A stretch of DNA of 64,000 bases from Tribonema minus (lineage: Eukaryota; Sar; Xanthophyceae; Tribonematales; Tribonemataceae). Within the stretch, counting starts at the first letter, position 1, and each line of letters begins with the position of its first letter. Of the stretch, positions 34,234 through 45,507 are shown one piece after another. The position numbers were made by a program, and so were the translations under genes. Where the stretch lies: positions 248,001-312,000 of the forward strand of contig JAFCMP010000083.1 of the NCBI GenBank assembly GCA_017506865.1, read 5' to 3'. The notes under the pieces were generated by a model. The model saw only the letters and a program-made list of their open reading frames with translations, was not told where the DNA came from and made no database searches.

Positions 34234-37200
34234 GGGTGCGTGCGTGTCGTGTCCTGGATTGTCAACAACGTCAACAACGGATTTTTTGTTTCACTCTCAA
34301 CTACTGTCGATCACACTTCAACTGTATCTTGAAGTTCGAATTATTTGAAAAAAAGTGTGGCTCCCGTCTGCGGCAGCACCACGCGTCCGCTGTCGCAATC
34401 TGGCGATATGACACCGTACCACATGAAGCAGCCTACCGACGCTGGACAGACTCCTTGCTTACACAATGCGCGCGGGCGCTGTTTTGAGCAACACCGTGCC
34501 TCTCCAGGGCCCATATGCCATCACTGCAGCCAGGGTCCAAGTACGACGTCGATCAGATCCTCACTGACTGCGCGTGTCGCTGCACAGGAGCCGGCAAAAC
34601 GTGTCGTGGCGTACAAGCGCGGTGGATCTGTTGCAGCAACGTCCAAGTTCTCGCGGCGAAGTGCCGAGCGGGCTGCTGCATAAACACTTGAACCCTGGGA
34701 GCACACGCACCCTGCCTCTCTTAAGGCCTTTGTAAGCAGCCACGAGTCCACGACGACGTTGGATGATGTCCATCGGAGGCTTCAGACCGTTTGTGCAGGC
34801 GATTCTACGAGGCAAACTCCTGCGCTCGGCCAAGTAGAAGTACCGTGCAAGTTACCATTTTGCCAAACATCGGACCCTGACTGCTTTTAAGCTAGTCTTG
34901 GCGCAGTGATCTGTAGAGCATGACGAAACGCTGTCGCTTGTAGCACAGGTTATCGGCTGCGTGTGCGCTCTACAGGCCTCTCCTTGCCAACGGATCCTGT
35001 ACCAATGAAGGCTGCGATAGCCATGGATATTTACATGGATAAAACCACCAACCCTCCCAACAAACATCAGTGTACGTCCCCCACGATCCTTCAGCAGAGG
35101 CATGTATCGTGCAGAGAAGTCTCCACCAGATGGCATCAGAGCTAGCAGTACCCCAACACGCGGGTGTGAAAGTTGCACTTCAACCACCATGGAACCACTG
35201 CCTGAAAAGTTCATGAGATCTGTACAATACCTTGCCAAGATCAACAGTATAACCTCAGCACCACACTGTGCATGAGCAGGTAGATGTGGACACATGCACT
35301 GTGCTGCTGTGCAGGTGCAGGCCTCCCTCTGGGCTGAGGAAGCTGCTGGAATGCTGGACTGGCTGCCAGTTCATTGCAGACCCCGCTGCATGGTGCTGCT
35401 GGCTCAGCGCCGACTGCTGTGGCTTTGTGAAGACCTGGCCATCACGACGCCTCCCAGCATAAATGCAGATAATCTAGAAAAGTACAACGAACAGTACAAG
35501 GCTCACTGCAGCAACCAACTTGTCTGCCTGCCTTGTTCGTCATTAGCCTTGTTCTGCCACCACGCATTTGCCCCACAATGCTCATCATCTCTTGCCAACA
35601 TTACTCGTTACGTTGCTGCGCTCGGACGTTTTGATACGCATCTGTTGAGGTGTGATGACGTAGTGCAGCAACAAGCTGGCTACCTCACAATCAAAGCAAG
35701 TGGGAACGGATTGCAGCAGTTGTGGATTCTGGCGTACACATTTGCCCTTGGGAGAGAACTTGCAAGCATGACCAGTTAGTTGTCATAATTGTTCACAATC
35801 TAAAACGACGATAACTATCACGTGCGTTGTATGTACCAATGAAAAACCTTATTGCAGACCAGGGCCTTACTTAATGCAACGTCAGGCCTTGCGACAATCA
35901 ACAGGTAAGGTGCACCCTAGACACATCATGTTGGACAATCTGAATGCAGTGTGTGTTCAGGAGTTCCGCAGGAAGCACCACAAGCCCTGAAACCAGCGCT
36001 CAACTAGAATTTGTGCTGAGCACCATCGTGTGTAGGCCTACCTCGACACTTCCGTCAAAGCGACTTCTGAGGAGATCAGGGGGATGTCAGCAGTGCGCAC
36101 AATAAAGCGCGAGTCATCACACATGAGAGCACATGTCTTTCTCTCTATATGCACACAGCAACACAGCTAATTGTGCATGCTCAGTGTGCGATGGCACCTG
36201 TGCGACAAGACGTCATTGCAAGACCGCACGCGCTTGCAACAGATCACGTGCCCCACACGATGTGTGTGCACAAACAAGAAGATCTACGTCAGGCGCTGCA
36301 CGCGCGCAGGTGCGAAGTTGCAGGCATGCATCACTACACATAGCAGGCACGTTGCACAACACGCCTTCAATACAGACATAATTACATCCAAAGCGCAGCA
36401 TGCACGTCAACGAGATATGACAGCAAAAGACAAGCGCCCCCCAGCATGAGCGACACATGCAGCATTGATAGCATTGACTTCGCTCACCGGACCACGCAGC
36501 ATGAGCAGCACAGCGCGTGCTCGCGAACGAAGCACGGCTGGCGCCCAGCCTCTACCAATCTCGACATTCCCTCCCCACTGCCTCCTGCTCTTCCCCCGAG
36601 AGCAGCGCAGGCAGGCAGGCACACACGAAACACAAAGGTATTGATCCCTCCCTACTGCCGCCTGCTGTGTCCCCCAGAGCATAGCGCACGCAGGCACACA
36701 CTGAACACAAAGGTATATGGTCCCTCCCCACTGCCTCCCGCTGTGTCCCCAAGAGCATAGCGCAGGCAGGCACACACTGTCCGCAAATCTGCCGTTGTCA
36801 ATCTACCTCTTGAAGCAAACTCACTGCGCTGCGTGCATCGTGAAAGCCGCAGGCACCTTCGTCCCCTCTGTCGCTCCGACATGCCCGAGGGAACTTGAGT
36901 TTGATGGGCACGTCACGCAAATCATGCAGTGACGCCCCCTCTCTCGCCCACCCCTTCGCGCAGCCCCAACAGTCGTCTACGCACCCGCACCTCGCGATCT
37001 CGATCTCATATCGCGCACACAATCTTGTCCTTTCCACGCCGCGTCAGAGCACCCCAGTAGAGCCTCGCGGCCGCTACGACGGTGACACTCCAACTTCAAC
37101 TTCTCAGCCCGTTTTCTCCTCCTTGAATAGATAAGACACACTCGCCTCACATGGGCTTACGGTGACTGGCTCAGAGACGCGTCCCTGGCCAGCCCCGCCC

Positions 37201-38130
37201 ACTACTGTCATCACACTGCCCCGCCCCCCCCGAGCCCGTAAGAGCGCGCGCACGGGAGCGGCGGCGCATAGCGCCATAGGCGCGTGTCACAAACTATTGT
37301 GCCCCCCGCCGCGCTCCCGCCGCGCGCCGCCACGGCCGGTGCGGACGCGCTTCCTGTCCCCTTGTCTCCTTAGTACTTGTACCCCCCGCACATTTCCTCC
37401 TTCCCCCCATTGCTGTCGCTGCAGCGCGGTAAGAGCACTGCGTGCCGCGCGGCTCCCTCCCCGGCAGATTTCCGCGTCCCCAACCCCGCCCCGCGCTCGC
37501 CTCACGTAGAGTGACGCAGAGTGATCCCATACCGCATGTACTTGCGGACCCCCAGCCCTGCCCCCGCGCCGCGACGGTTGACGCCCTGCAGCTCCGCAGA
37601 GCCGCACAGCGGTACCGCCTGGCGCTGGCTGATGTACCGTCCCGTTGCCCCATCCCCCCCCCCAATTGCGCTTAGTGGCTCAGCGCCTAACTACCCCCTC
37701 CCTCTTCCCCACACACACTGTTCTATCCTGCCCCTTTCCCCCTCCCCCCCCCCCCCCCCCCCCCGCTCTGCAGAGTGCCGCGGCGCGCCATTCCATGCCA
37801 CCACCGCCAGGCAGCATGGAATGATTTTTTCTTTTTTCTGAACGACGAGATTGCGCCGTCGCCTGCCGTGCAACCCCGTACGCTGGCTACGCCTTCAGCA
37901 CTCTGCAGACTTGTGCACTACGCCCCCCCCCCCCCCCCCCATTCCCCCTCCCCCGCGCCCCCCCCTGAGCACTGCCGAGCGCTGTCCGCAGCAGCCCCCA
38001 CGCCCAGCCGCGCAATCAGGAGCGGCACGGCCTCTTACCCCCACACCGCGGCTGCAGCGCCGTCTGTCTCCCTCGCCTGCGCGCTGCCGCGGCGCTACCC
38101 CCCCCCCCCCCCCCCCCCGCTGCGCCCCCC
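34234..38130. other. large intergenic region, no confident gene
   Basis: Lies upstream of the glycosyltransferase and downstream of the ankyrin-type gene. It contains three ~75-bp tandem repeats (36560-36790), several poly-C tracts (37747-37764, 37924-37940, 38101-38118) and two open frames without recognisable domains: plus 35294-35779 (161 codons) and minus 34852-35295 (147 codons). Neither has the GC-rich third-codon bias of the six real genes, so I do not call them. Confidence 0.5.
36560..36790. repeat. ~75-bp tandem repeat, about three copies
   Basis: Units share CCCTCCC-ACTGCC-CCTGCTGT, a GAGCA-AGCGCA core, CAGGCACACAC and (first two) CACAAAGGTAT. The shared CACAAAGGTA lies at 36631 and 36706, giving a 75-bp period. 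The third unit is incomplete at its end. Confidence 0.85.
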
Positions 38131-41100
38131 CTAGCGCTGCGGCGCGTTGTTCTGCATTGCCCACGCGTAGACCGCGGGGTGGCGCCGCGCGTTGATGAGC
38201 ACGCGCTTGTCCCACGGGCAGTTCTGCTGGCGCAGGTACACGAGCACCGCGAGCTGCCCGCCCATCGCCGCCTCCGCGGTCGTGCTCGCCTTCCAGCGGA
38301 GGCCGTTCTCGCGCGCCCACTGCAGCAGGTCGAGGTGGCCGCGGCGCGCGGCGTGGTTCGCGCAGTTGACGTCCTGCGCGGCGGCAGCGGCAGCAGCAGC
38401 GGCGGCGATCAGCGATAACGTCCTATTACCATGTGACGATGATTTTGCGCGGTTCATACTGTGTTGGCGACGTCGCTTGAGGCGGCGCGGCGGCGGCGGC
38501 GGCGGCAGCAGCGACTGGCGATCTGGCTATGAGATCCCATCGGAATTCCGTGTGGTTCGCGCAGTTGACGTCCTGCGCGGGGGCGGCGGCGGCGGCAATC
38601 AGCAATCCCATTCTATGACCACATATACGTGAAAAACGAATCAAAAGATTCGTTGAGCTCTAGGTGACAAGGGATGGTTAGCCGCAAATGCCTTCTATGA
38701 CCATATATATATTTTTGTGTTGTTCATACAGTGTTGGTGACGTCGCGTGCGCGGCGGCATGGCTTCGGCGGCAGCAGCAGCGACTGGCAGTCTGGCTCTG
38801 AGATCACATTGAGAGTCTGTAAGGTTCTCGCAGTTGACGCCCTGCGCGGCGGCGGCAGCGGCAGCGGCGGCGATCAGTACTCCCATTCCATGACCGTATC
38901 ATGGTTTTGCATGATTCGTGCAGTTGGTGTCGTCTGCGCTGCAGCTCGGCGGCGGCGGCAACGGCGGCAGCAGCGACTGGCGATCTGGCTTCGAGATAAC
39001 AATGGAGATTCTATATGGATCAGTTGCTAAGGTCTTGCACGGCAACGGCGGCGGCAGTTGCTAAGGTCTTGCACGGCAACGGCGGCGGCAGAAGCGCGTG
39101 ACGCTCTTGCTCCGTGACGACGTAGGGGTATTGCAATTGCAGAGTGCGGACGCGGTGGGGGGGGGGGGGGTGCAGCAGCAGCGCGCAGCAGTCTCGCTCA
39201 CTACGAGTGACAATGTCAGTCAGGCTTCCAGAAGCAGTGCGGTCGCCAATCGCACTGCCGCCGCCGCCGGAATCGAGCAGACTCGCCGAGCGTCGGCGCT
39301 TTCCGCCAGCTGGAAGCGCACATTGCGTTGGTGCTACTGAAAGAGAGCCGGTTGCCGAGCACTGCGAGCACGTGCGCTGGCCCCCCCACGGCGCGGCGCC
39401 GCTCCGCACTGAGGTCGCGGCGGCGTGCGGCACGATGCGCCTGCGCAGTGCGTGTGCCGCGCGCAAGACTACAGCAGCGATCGCTTGCAACCCACAAACA
39501 CTAGCCGCCATCGCGCAATGATCGAAGCGAAAGTGTGATCATGACGTTTGCCGAGCGAGGGGACCCGCCGCCGCACTCAGCGAGGGGGCCAGTGCGACAG
39601 TGCCGCGCCACTAGCCTCTACTTCAACAGCGATCTGACCGGCGTCGACGGGCGCAGCGTAACAGCGGCAGCATCATCCCCCCCCCCCCCCCCTAAACACC
39701 CCCCAACGCTCAGCGAGGGGGGGGGGGGGGCGCATCACGGTACTCACCCACGGGCAGTTGTTCTCGCGCAGCCATATAAGGACGTCCTTGTGGTTGTTGT
39801 ACGCCGCCGCGTTGCAGGCCTGCACGTCCCAGGGGCAGCCGCGCGCGCGCGCCCACTTGAGGATGTGCAGGTGACCCTTCAGCGCCGCCTTGTTGCACGT
39901 CTCGCGGTCCTGTCAGAGGCGGGGGGGGGGGGGGGGGGGGGGTATGGGTATGGGTATCAGTTTGTCGCATTCGAAAACATGCCAGCGCGTCGTAGTGCGC
40001 TTCTCGAGGGCCTGCCACGACCGAGAGAATGGCGGGTTGGGGGGGGGTACATAAGTATCAGTTGATTGCGCATTTGAATACGTACATGCCAGTGCCGTCT
40101 TGTTGCACGTCTCGCAGCCCTCTCGCGACCGCGGTGGGGGGGGGGGGGTATGGGTATCAGTTGACCGCATTTGAATACATATACATACCAGTGCCGTCCT
40201 GTTGCACGTCTCGCAGTCCTGCCACGACCAACAGAACCATGAGGAAGGGGTACAAGTGGGGTGGGGGGGTGGGAACACAACGAGTATCGGTTGGGTCGCG
40301 ATCGCAGGTGTACCGGCACCGCCAGATGGCACGTCTCGCGAACCTGCCACAATCGACAGAACCACAGGGTGGGTGGGTGGGATATAAGTATCGGTTTGGT
40401 CACGATCGCTGACATGTCAGCACCGCCGTGTTGGACGTGTCACCCTCCTGCAACATTGAGCAAATGCAGTGAGGAGGTGTGTGTGCGGGCATCAGTTTTT
40501 GTCGCAGTAGCGCATATAATACCAGCGCCGTCTTGTTGCATGTGTCGAGGATCTGCCAAGACCGCCAGAACCATAAGGAGGGGGGGGGGGGGGTAATGCA
40601 CAGGTGCCGGTTTCGTTCGTGATCGTATACATACCAGCGCCGCCGTAATTGCTGGTGTCACGGTCCTGCATCACCGGGTGGACAACGAGATGCGCGTGCG
40701 GGGGGGGGGGGTTGAGGGTTTCGGTTCAGCGTCGCAATCGCATGCACACCCCAGGCGGGGAAAATTACAGAGGAACGTCAACTTCAATCTTGGAGGCTGG
40801 CAGACAACTGTCGCGCCGCAGCGGGGGGGTCTCGAGGGGGGTGCAGACTGCCTCCGCGGCACTGCCTGTCGCGCCAGAGCCTTGAGCGCACGGCACATAC
40901 GTCCAGAGCATCTCCATGAGAACCAAGTGTGCGACGGTCACCGCTGGAAGTCGGCGGCAGGCGGCGCCTGCGAGCAGAACGTCACCTCACGAACACCTCA
41001 CCTTACATCAACTTCAAGTTAACTTCTCTAAACAACCGCAACTCACCCACCGGCACCCCTGCGCGCGCAGCCACTGCAACGCCTCGAGGTGGTCCCCCTC

Positions 41101-44100
41101 GACGGCGGCGGCGCACGTGGACGCGTCCCACGCGCAGCCATAACTTCAACTCTCAACTTCAATATCACTTTTCAGGCAGAGAGACCTGATTTCAACTTCA
41201 AGTTCACTTCCCAAAGCAAACCGCAACTCACCCACGGGCACCCCTGCGCGCGCAGCCACTGCAGCGCCTCGAGCTGGTCCCCCTCGGCGGCGGCGGCGCA
41301 CGTGGACGCGTCCCACGCGCAGCCGTTGACGTGCGCCCAGCGCAGCACGTGGATGTGCCCCGCCTTGGCGGCCTCGTTGCACGTGCCGGCGTTCCACGGG
41401 CACTCGCGCTCGCGCGCCCAGCGCAGGACGTTGAGGTGCCCGCCCGCGGCCGCCAGGGGGCACAGCACCTGGGGGGGGGGGGGGGGGGGGGGGGGGTCAA
41501 TTGGGAGAGTCACAGCGTGCAGCACGCAACCGTCAGTAACTAGAGAGAAGCGTCACACGCGTGCGAGTGTAAGGTGTCCGCCTGTTCTGCGTCTGTCAGG
41601 GGAGCGCGGAGCGAGGGGCACTATCTAGAGCGGGAGTGTCGCGTGCACGCGTGTGAGGCCAGTACAGTGAAGATTGAGGTGTCCGCCCGCGGCCGCCAGC
41701 GGGCACAGCACCTGGGGGGCGGACGGGGGAAGTCACCACGTGACGCGAGCTTGAGAATCTACAGAGGGGAGTCGCGTGCGCGAGTGTGAGGTGCCTGCCC
41801 AATCGGCCCTGCCAGGGGAGCGGAGGGCGTGGCATTGTGTAGCACGGGAGTGTTGCGTGCCACACGTGTGAGGCTGGTGAGTGAAGTTTGACGTGCCCGC
41901 TCTCGGCCGCCAGCGGGCGCAACACTTGGGGGGTGGGGTGGGGTGGGGGGGGGGGGGGCGGGGGAGGGCCACCACGCGACGCGAGCGTGAGGTCTATGGA
42001 GGTGGAGAGTTACGTGCGAGTGCGAGGTGCCTGCCCATTCCGGGTCTGCCAGGGGAGCGGGAGCGAGCGGCACTGGAGCGGGGGAGCCACGCACGTGCAT
42101 GTGAGACCGGCGAGTGAAGTTTTGCGCAACTGCGTGTGACGCGCCCGTTGCGGCACGGGTTAGAGTGGCGGCAGCGCTCACGCGGCGGCGGAGCGACGAT
42201 CGATCGAGCGACGACTCGACAATGAATCAGCAGTGCTCAGCGCGGCGCATCGGCGGCAGCGCTCGAGCGGCGGCGCAATCAACGATCAATCGACAGATAA
42301 GGCCGACAATCCCGTCTGGGCATCATCCCAAGCTTCCACCATCGCGGTCAGCGTCACGCTCGCCCGATCGACACTGCGCTCAGCGCTCACCTGGTCCTCG
42401 CACCCGCAGCCGTTGAGGCGCGCCCAGTGCAGCGCGTGTTCATCACACGGTCACAACACCTGCGCGGTGGCGCGCCTGCGATCAATCGACGCATGAGGCC
42501 GTGAATTCCGCCTGAGTCAGCGCTACGCTAACCTGATCGACAGCGCTCAGCACTCAACGCGCGCGCGCTCACCTGGTCCTCGCACCCGCAGCCGTTGAGG
42601 CGCGCCCAGTGGAGCACGTCGACGTGGCCGTTGGCGGCCGCGAGGTGGCACGTGCGGTGGTCCCACGGCGCGTTGCGCTGGAGCTTCATCCACTTGACGA
42701 TGTGCAGGTGGCCCGCGGCGGCCGCCTGGTTGCACGCCTGCGCCGTCCACTTGAGGCCGCTCACGTCGCGCGCCCACTTGAGGATCTCGAGGTCGCCGTT
42801 CGCCGCGCACCAGCTCGACATCCAGACGTCCCAGGGGCAGCCGGCTGCGCGTGCAGCAGGGGAAAAAGGGGGGGGGGGGGGGGTGTGTGTTCAGGTGAGC
42901 GTCGCAGCGAGCGTGCTACTTGTGAATGGCGTATCAGGGGCAGCCGGCTGCGCGCAGTGCGGGGGAGGGGGAGGGGAGGGGGGGGCCGCTGTTTGGGTAG
43001 GCGTTGCAGCGAGCGCGCTACTTCTGGATGGCGTCCCAGGGGCAGCCGGCTGCGTGCTGGCTGAGGGGGGAGAAACGGGGGGGGGGCTTCAGTGGGTGGA
43101 TGAGGGGGGAGGGGGGGGTGTATACTGCTTCTGACGAATATTTATGAGTTTTGGGGCGCGCTGAGGTTGCCATTTGCCGCGGACCACAGCATGTAAACAA
43201 GCCACAGGCACTTGGCTGCGCGTAGCGGGGGGGCGAGGGGGGCTGTTCTGACGAGCGTTGTCGCTTGAGATCGTCAACTTTGGGGCGTTGAGATTGCCGT
43301 TTGCCGCGCGCCAGCTCGACATCCGAACCTTGCCACAAAGTACATGGCTGCGCAACCGGGGGTGGTTGTGGGCTGTTCGACTGGGCGTTGCCGCGAGCAT
43401 GCTCCCTCATGTCGCATGTCAGCAGTGGGGTGTGGAGATGAATGACAGTGTGTGTGTGTGCCACAAGCTGGGCCTGGATGACGAGGCAAACCTCACGAAG
43501 GAAAAATACCAGCACATCATCTCGGGCGATTCATGACACAGGACGTTGTCCATCTTTGCCGAGACATGCCGTCATGCCGTGCCACGCGCTAGGGACTTGC
43601 CTGCCTTCGCCATCTTCATGAGGCCGATGGACTTGACCATGTACCTGCGCGATGTGATCCCGCCCCACTGTGCCCTGTAGTCCGCCTTCCAAGCCTTGTT
43701 GAGCCTCAAGGGCAGGTACCAGCGAGGTCCCACGTACTGGATAATGCGCTCCCTTATCACGGCGGCTGCCTCGTCGTGGAGCCCGCCAAACAACCCCGCT
43801 GTTGATCAACGAGTTGTCGAAGCAACAAAAGGCGTATGTAGTGCAAAAGGCGATCAACATCCGTGCTCAAACCTGCTGCATGGGCTGCAGCAACGTGCGT
43901 CGAGCACTTTTGTGTCCAACGTAACGGTGTGGTACGAGGGTAGCGCATCGCAGGCAGGCAGCAGGCAGCAGGCAGCAGGCAGCTGATCATGGTCATCACC
44001 AGGAAGCACTGCACAGGCATACGCAGGGCATTCGCGGTTCCAGCCATAGCCATACGAGGTTGTCGGCATGCTTCGCTTCGTTGGACGTTGACGGATACAC

Positions 44101-44483
44101 ACACAAAAATCAAACACACACATTGCTCGAGATAACTACGGTTCACTTCAGCAGGGGAGGCGCATCTACTCAGATAGACTGCCTGCAACTAGTCTGGCAA
44201 TAACAGCGTGAGGCATTGTCTACTCACTTAGTTGACGAAAGTACATCGTCCTCTGCGCCTGTTTGTTCGCCTCAATCATCCTCCTCCTCTCCTCCCTGGC
44301 CTGCCTCTCCACCACCTCCCGAGGCCTCACTAAGGTCTTGCCGCGGGGGCCGCCCACCACCATCTTGATTGCGAGCGAGGGCCCCTTCTGCTTCCGCAGT
44401 GTAATTTTGATTTCACGTTGAGGTGATGAACTGGTTAATTCATGCATGAGAACCCCCGTGCAGAGACTGTTGACAAAAAACAT
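38131..44483 (-). CDS. ankyrin-type repeat protein with N-terminal F-box-like segment (~455 aa)
   Basis: Minus-strand exons: 44483-44228 (tentative first), 43798-43601, 42844-42573, 41468-41232, 39909-39748 and 38373-38131, all phase-compatible, stop at 38131-38133. The first exon is basic and helical (VVERQAREERRRMIEANKQ). Exon 2 has IIQYVGPRWYLPLRLNKAWK, which resembles the F-box-like start of stramenopile ankyrin proteins. Exons 3-6 contain roughly ten repeats of about 26-34 residues with pattern CNxAAxxGHLxVLxWARxxGCPWD. Such proteins are presumed protein-interaction scaffolds; partner and location are unknown. The intron after exon 2 uses a GC donor (AAGGCAG/GCAAGT), and the Ala codon is restored by the CC at the next exon start. 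Every intron from exon 2 on carries ghost copies of an exon edge. The repeat family also occurs in large DNA viruses, but the introns argue for a resident nuclear gene. Confidence 0.82.
38420..39080 (-). repeat. ~140-bp tandem ghosts of the last-exon acceptor of the ankyrin-type gene
   Basis: Copies of the acceptor and exon start (real: 38361-38380, reading Q/DVNCANH) lie at about 38551-38580, 38817-38850 (reading QGVNCENL) and 38910-38945. Each sits with a GGC-rich segment and an AT-richer spacer (GATTTTG...TTCATAC-GTGTTGG-GACGTCGC). A 34-bp direct repeat at 39018-39085 (CTAAGGTCTTGCACGGCAAC) ends the array. Confidence 0.82.
40075..40690 (-). repeat. ~110-bp tandem ghosts of the exon 5 acceptor of the ankyrin-type gene (six copies)
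   Basis: Related to the real acceptor and exon start at 39885-39915 (DRETCNKAAL). Copies near 40088-40130, 40190-40240, 40308-40370, 40410-40450, 40505-40570 and 40630-40680 carry CAGCGCCG-TTGTTGCACGTCTCGCAG-like cores followed by CCAGAACCA-type and G-rich segments. Divergence varies between copies. Confidence 0.85.
41047..41143 (-). repeat. 97-bp ghost copy of the end of ankyrin-type exon 4
   Basis: Intact frame reading GCAWDASTC, EGDHLEALQWLRAQG and GCRW, then GTGAGT, nearly the same as the real exon end at 41232-41330. It lacks an in-phase acceptor, so it cannot be a normal extra exon. Confidence 0.88.
41471..41496 (-). repeat. 26-nt poly-C (transcript sense) directly abutting acceptor
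   Basis: On the transcript strand 26 C are followed immediately by AG and the exon start at 41468. There is no spacer between tract and acceptor. Confidence 0.7.
41540..42120 (-). repeat. ~240-bp tandem repeats with ghosts of the ankyrin-type exon 4 acceptor
   Basis: About three diverged units, each with GGTG-CTGCC, GTC-GCCAGGGGAGCG-G, GCGGGAGTGT-GCGTGC and GTGTGAGGC blocks. The acceptor plus exon start (reading VLCPLAAA) is copied at about 41676-41712 and 41885-41935; real site 41430-41471. Confidence 0.82.
42385..42445 (-). repeat. ghost copy of the end of ankyrin-type exon 3
   Basis: About 45 bp matching the exon end and donor at 42565-42612 (ARLNGCGCEDQ, then GTGAGC), located about 180 bp into the intron. 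Confidence 0.85.
42855..43365 (-). repeat. ghost copies of the ankyrin-type exon 3 acceptor region
   Basis: Copies of the GGGGCAGCCGGCTGCGCG junction (real 42833-42850) lie near 42936-42960, 43028-43055, 43150-43222 and 43290-43360. The last two also copy part of the downstream exon (TTGCCGTTTGCCGCGC). Poly-G/C tracts accompany each copy. Confidence 0.82.
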
Positions 44484-45507
44484 TAGTGTGACAATTGTTG
44501 GCGACCCTGCTCACGCTGAGCCACCACGTGCTGGTGGTACTGCAGGCACCAGCACACAGGCAACTTCTAACCCTAAACCTAACCCTAACCCTAACCCCCC
44601 AGTGTGGGTCTGCAACTGATGGGTTGCACAAGCACCATGCCTGACAACACGGCATGTAACATGCATCTAAGAGAACGAGAAGCGGAGGTATAGTTCACAA
44701 GATATTGCGAATTTATGTAGGGTGTTTTGGTCGATGGGTAACGACACAATGTATGTGACTTTGTGAAAAGCGAGGGAGTGCATGAAAAATAGTTGATGTG
44801 TCTGTCAATTGAGCAAAACACAGCAGAATATACCTCAAGTGATGTCCATTTCACGAAGCTTGGGATGCGTTCTCTGAACGCTGACAATGCTGTATGGCAT
44901 TGCCTGCTGCACCCTTGCCTCACTCTGTTCCCCTTGAAGCAAGGAGCGCACAGTCAGCTTGCACAAGCAAGATGCAATGGTCATGGCATCGACACGGCTT
45001 GCACGCACGCATGATGGAAACCGCACTTTTCCTCTCCTTAGCGCTTGTTTTTGTGCATCGCCGCAAGCACCCGTCACTGCGTGCAGAGTTCCCGCTGCGG
45101 AATCTTTGCGCCCCCCAGAACCGAACCCTTCTGCGGCGCGCCGCCAACTGCCGTACTGCACGCACTGCTGACCTCGCATCGGTGGCAGCAGCAGCAGCAG
45201 TCGCAGCGGGCATGCCGGAGCAGGGACGGTCCTCAGTCAACTATCATGCTACACGCCATGACGACAATCGCGCGAGCGGCGGCGGCGGCGTACGCCGCCG
45301 GCACTCGCCGGCACCGAGCACTGTCACACAGAACGCCACTGATCATCACCACCGTCACACCGGATAGCACGGAGCACTGTTGTCACATCAACACCGGGGG
45401 GGGGGGGGGGGGGGCACTGCAGTGGAGCACCGCAGCTGGGCAATGCTGAAAGGCTGCATTTCCGAGCGCTGCCACACCGTCGAATCAGCGCATCGCGTGC
45501 GCCGCTA
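44484..45507. other. intergenic region with telomere-like repeats
   Basis: Lies between the ankyrin-type gene start and the transporter stop. It contains a (CCCTAA)n tract at 44567-44600 and a 19-nt G run near 45396-45414. No gene recognised. Confidence 0.5.
44567..44600 (-). repeat. interstitial telomere repeats (CCCTAA)n
   Basis: About five units, about 85 bp upstream of the tentative start codon of the ankyrin-type gene. Confidence 0.88.

Noticed and set aside
35294-35779. 161-codon plus-strand open frame
   Set aside because: No recognised domain, no GC-rich third-position bias as in the real exons, and no phase-linked neighbours; left as a weak possibility only.
41471-41496. Poly-G/C runs as pure assembly artefacts
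   Set aside because: They are placed and oriented consistently before acceptors in several genes. Their exact lengths may still be wrong.
38131-44483. Ankyrin-type gene as an inserted viral gene
   Set aside because: The repeat family occurs in large DNA viruses, but here it has several spliceosomal introns, ghost arrays and the same base composition as its neighbours.
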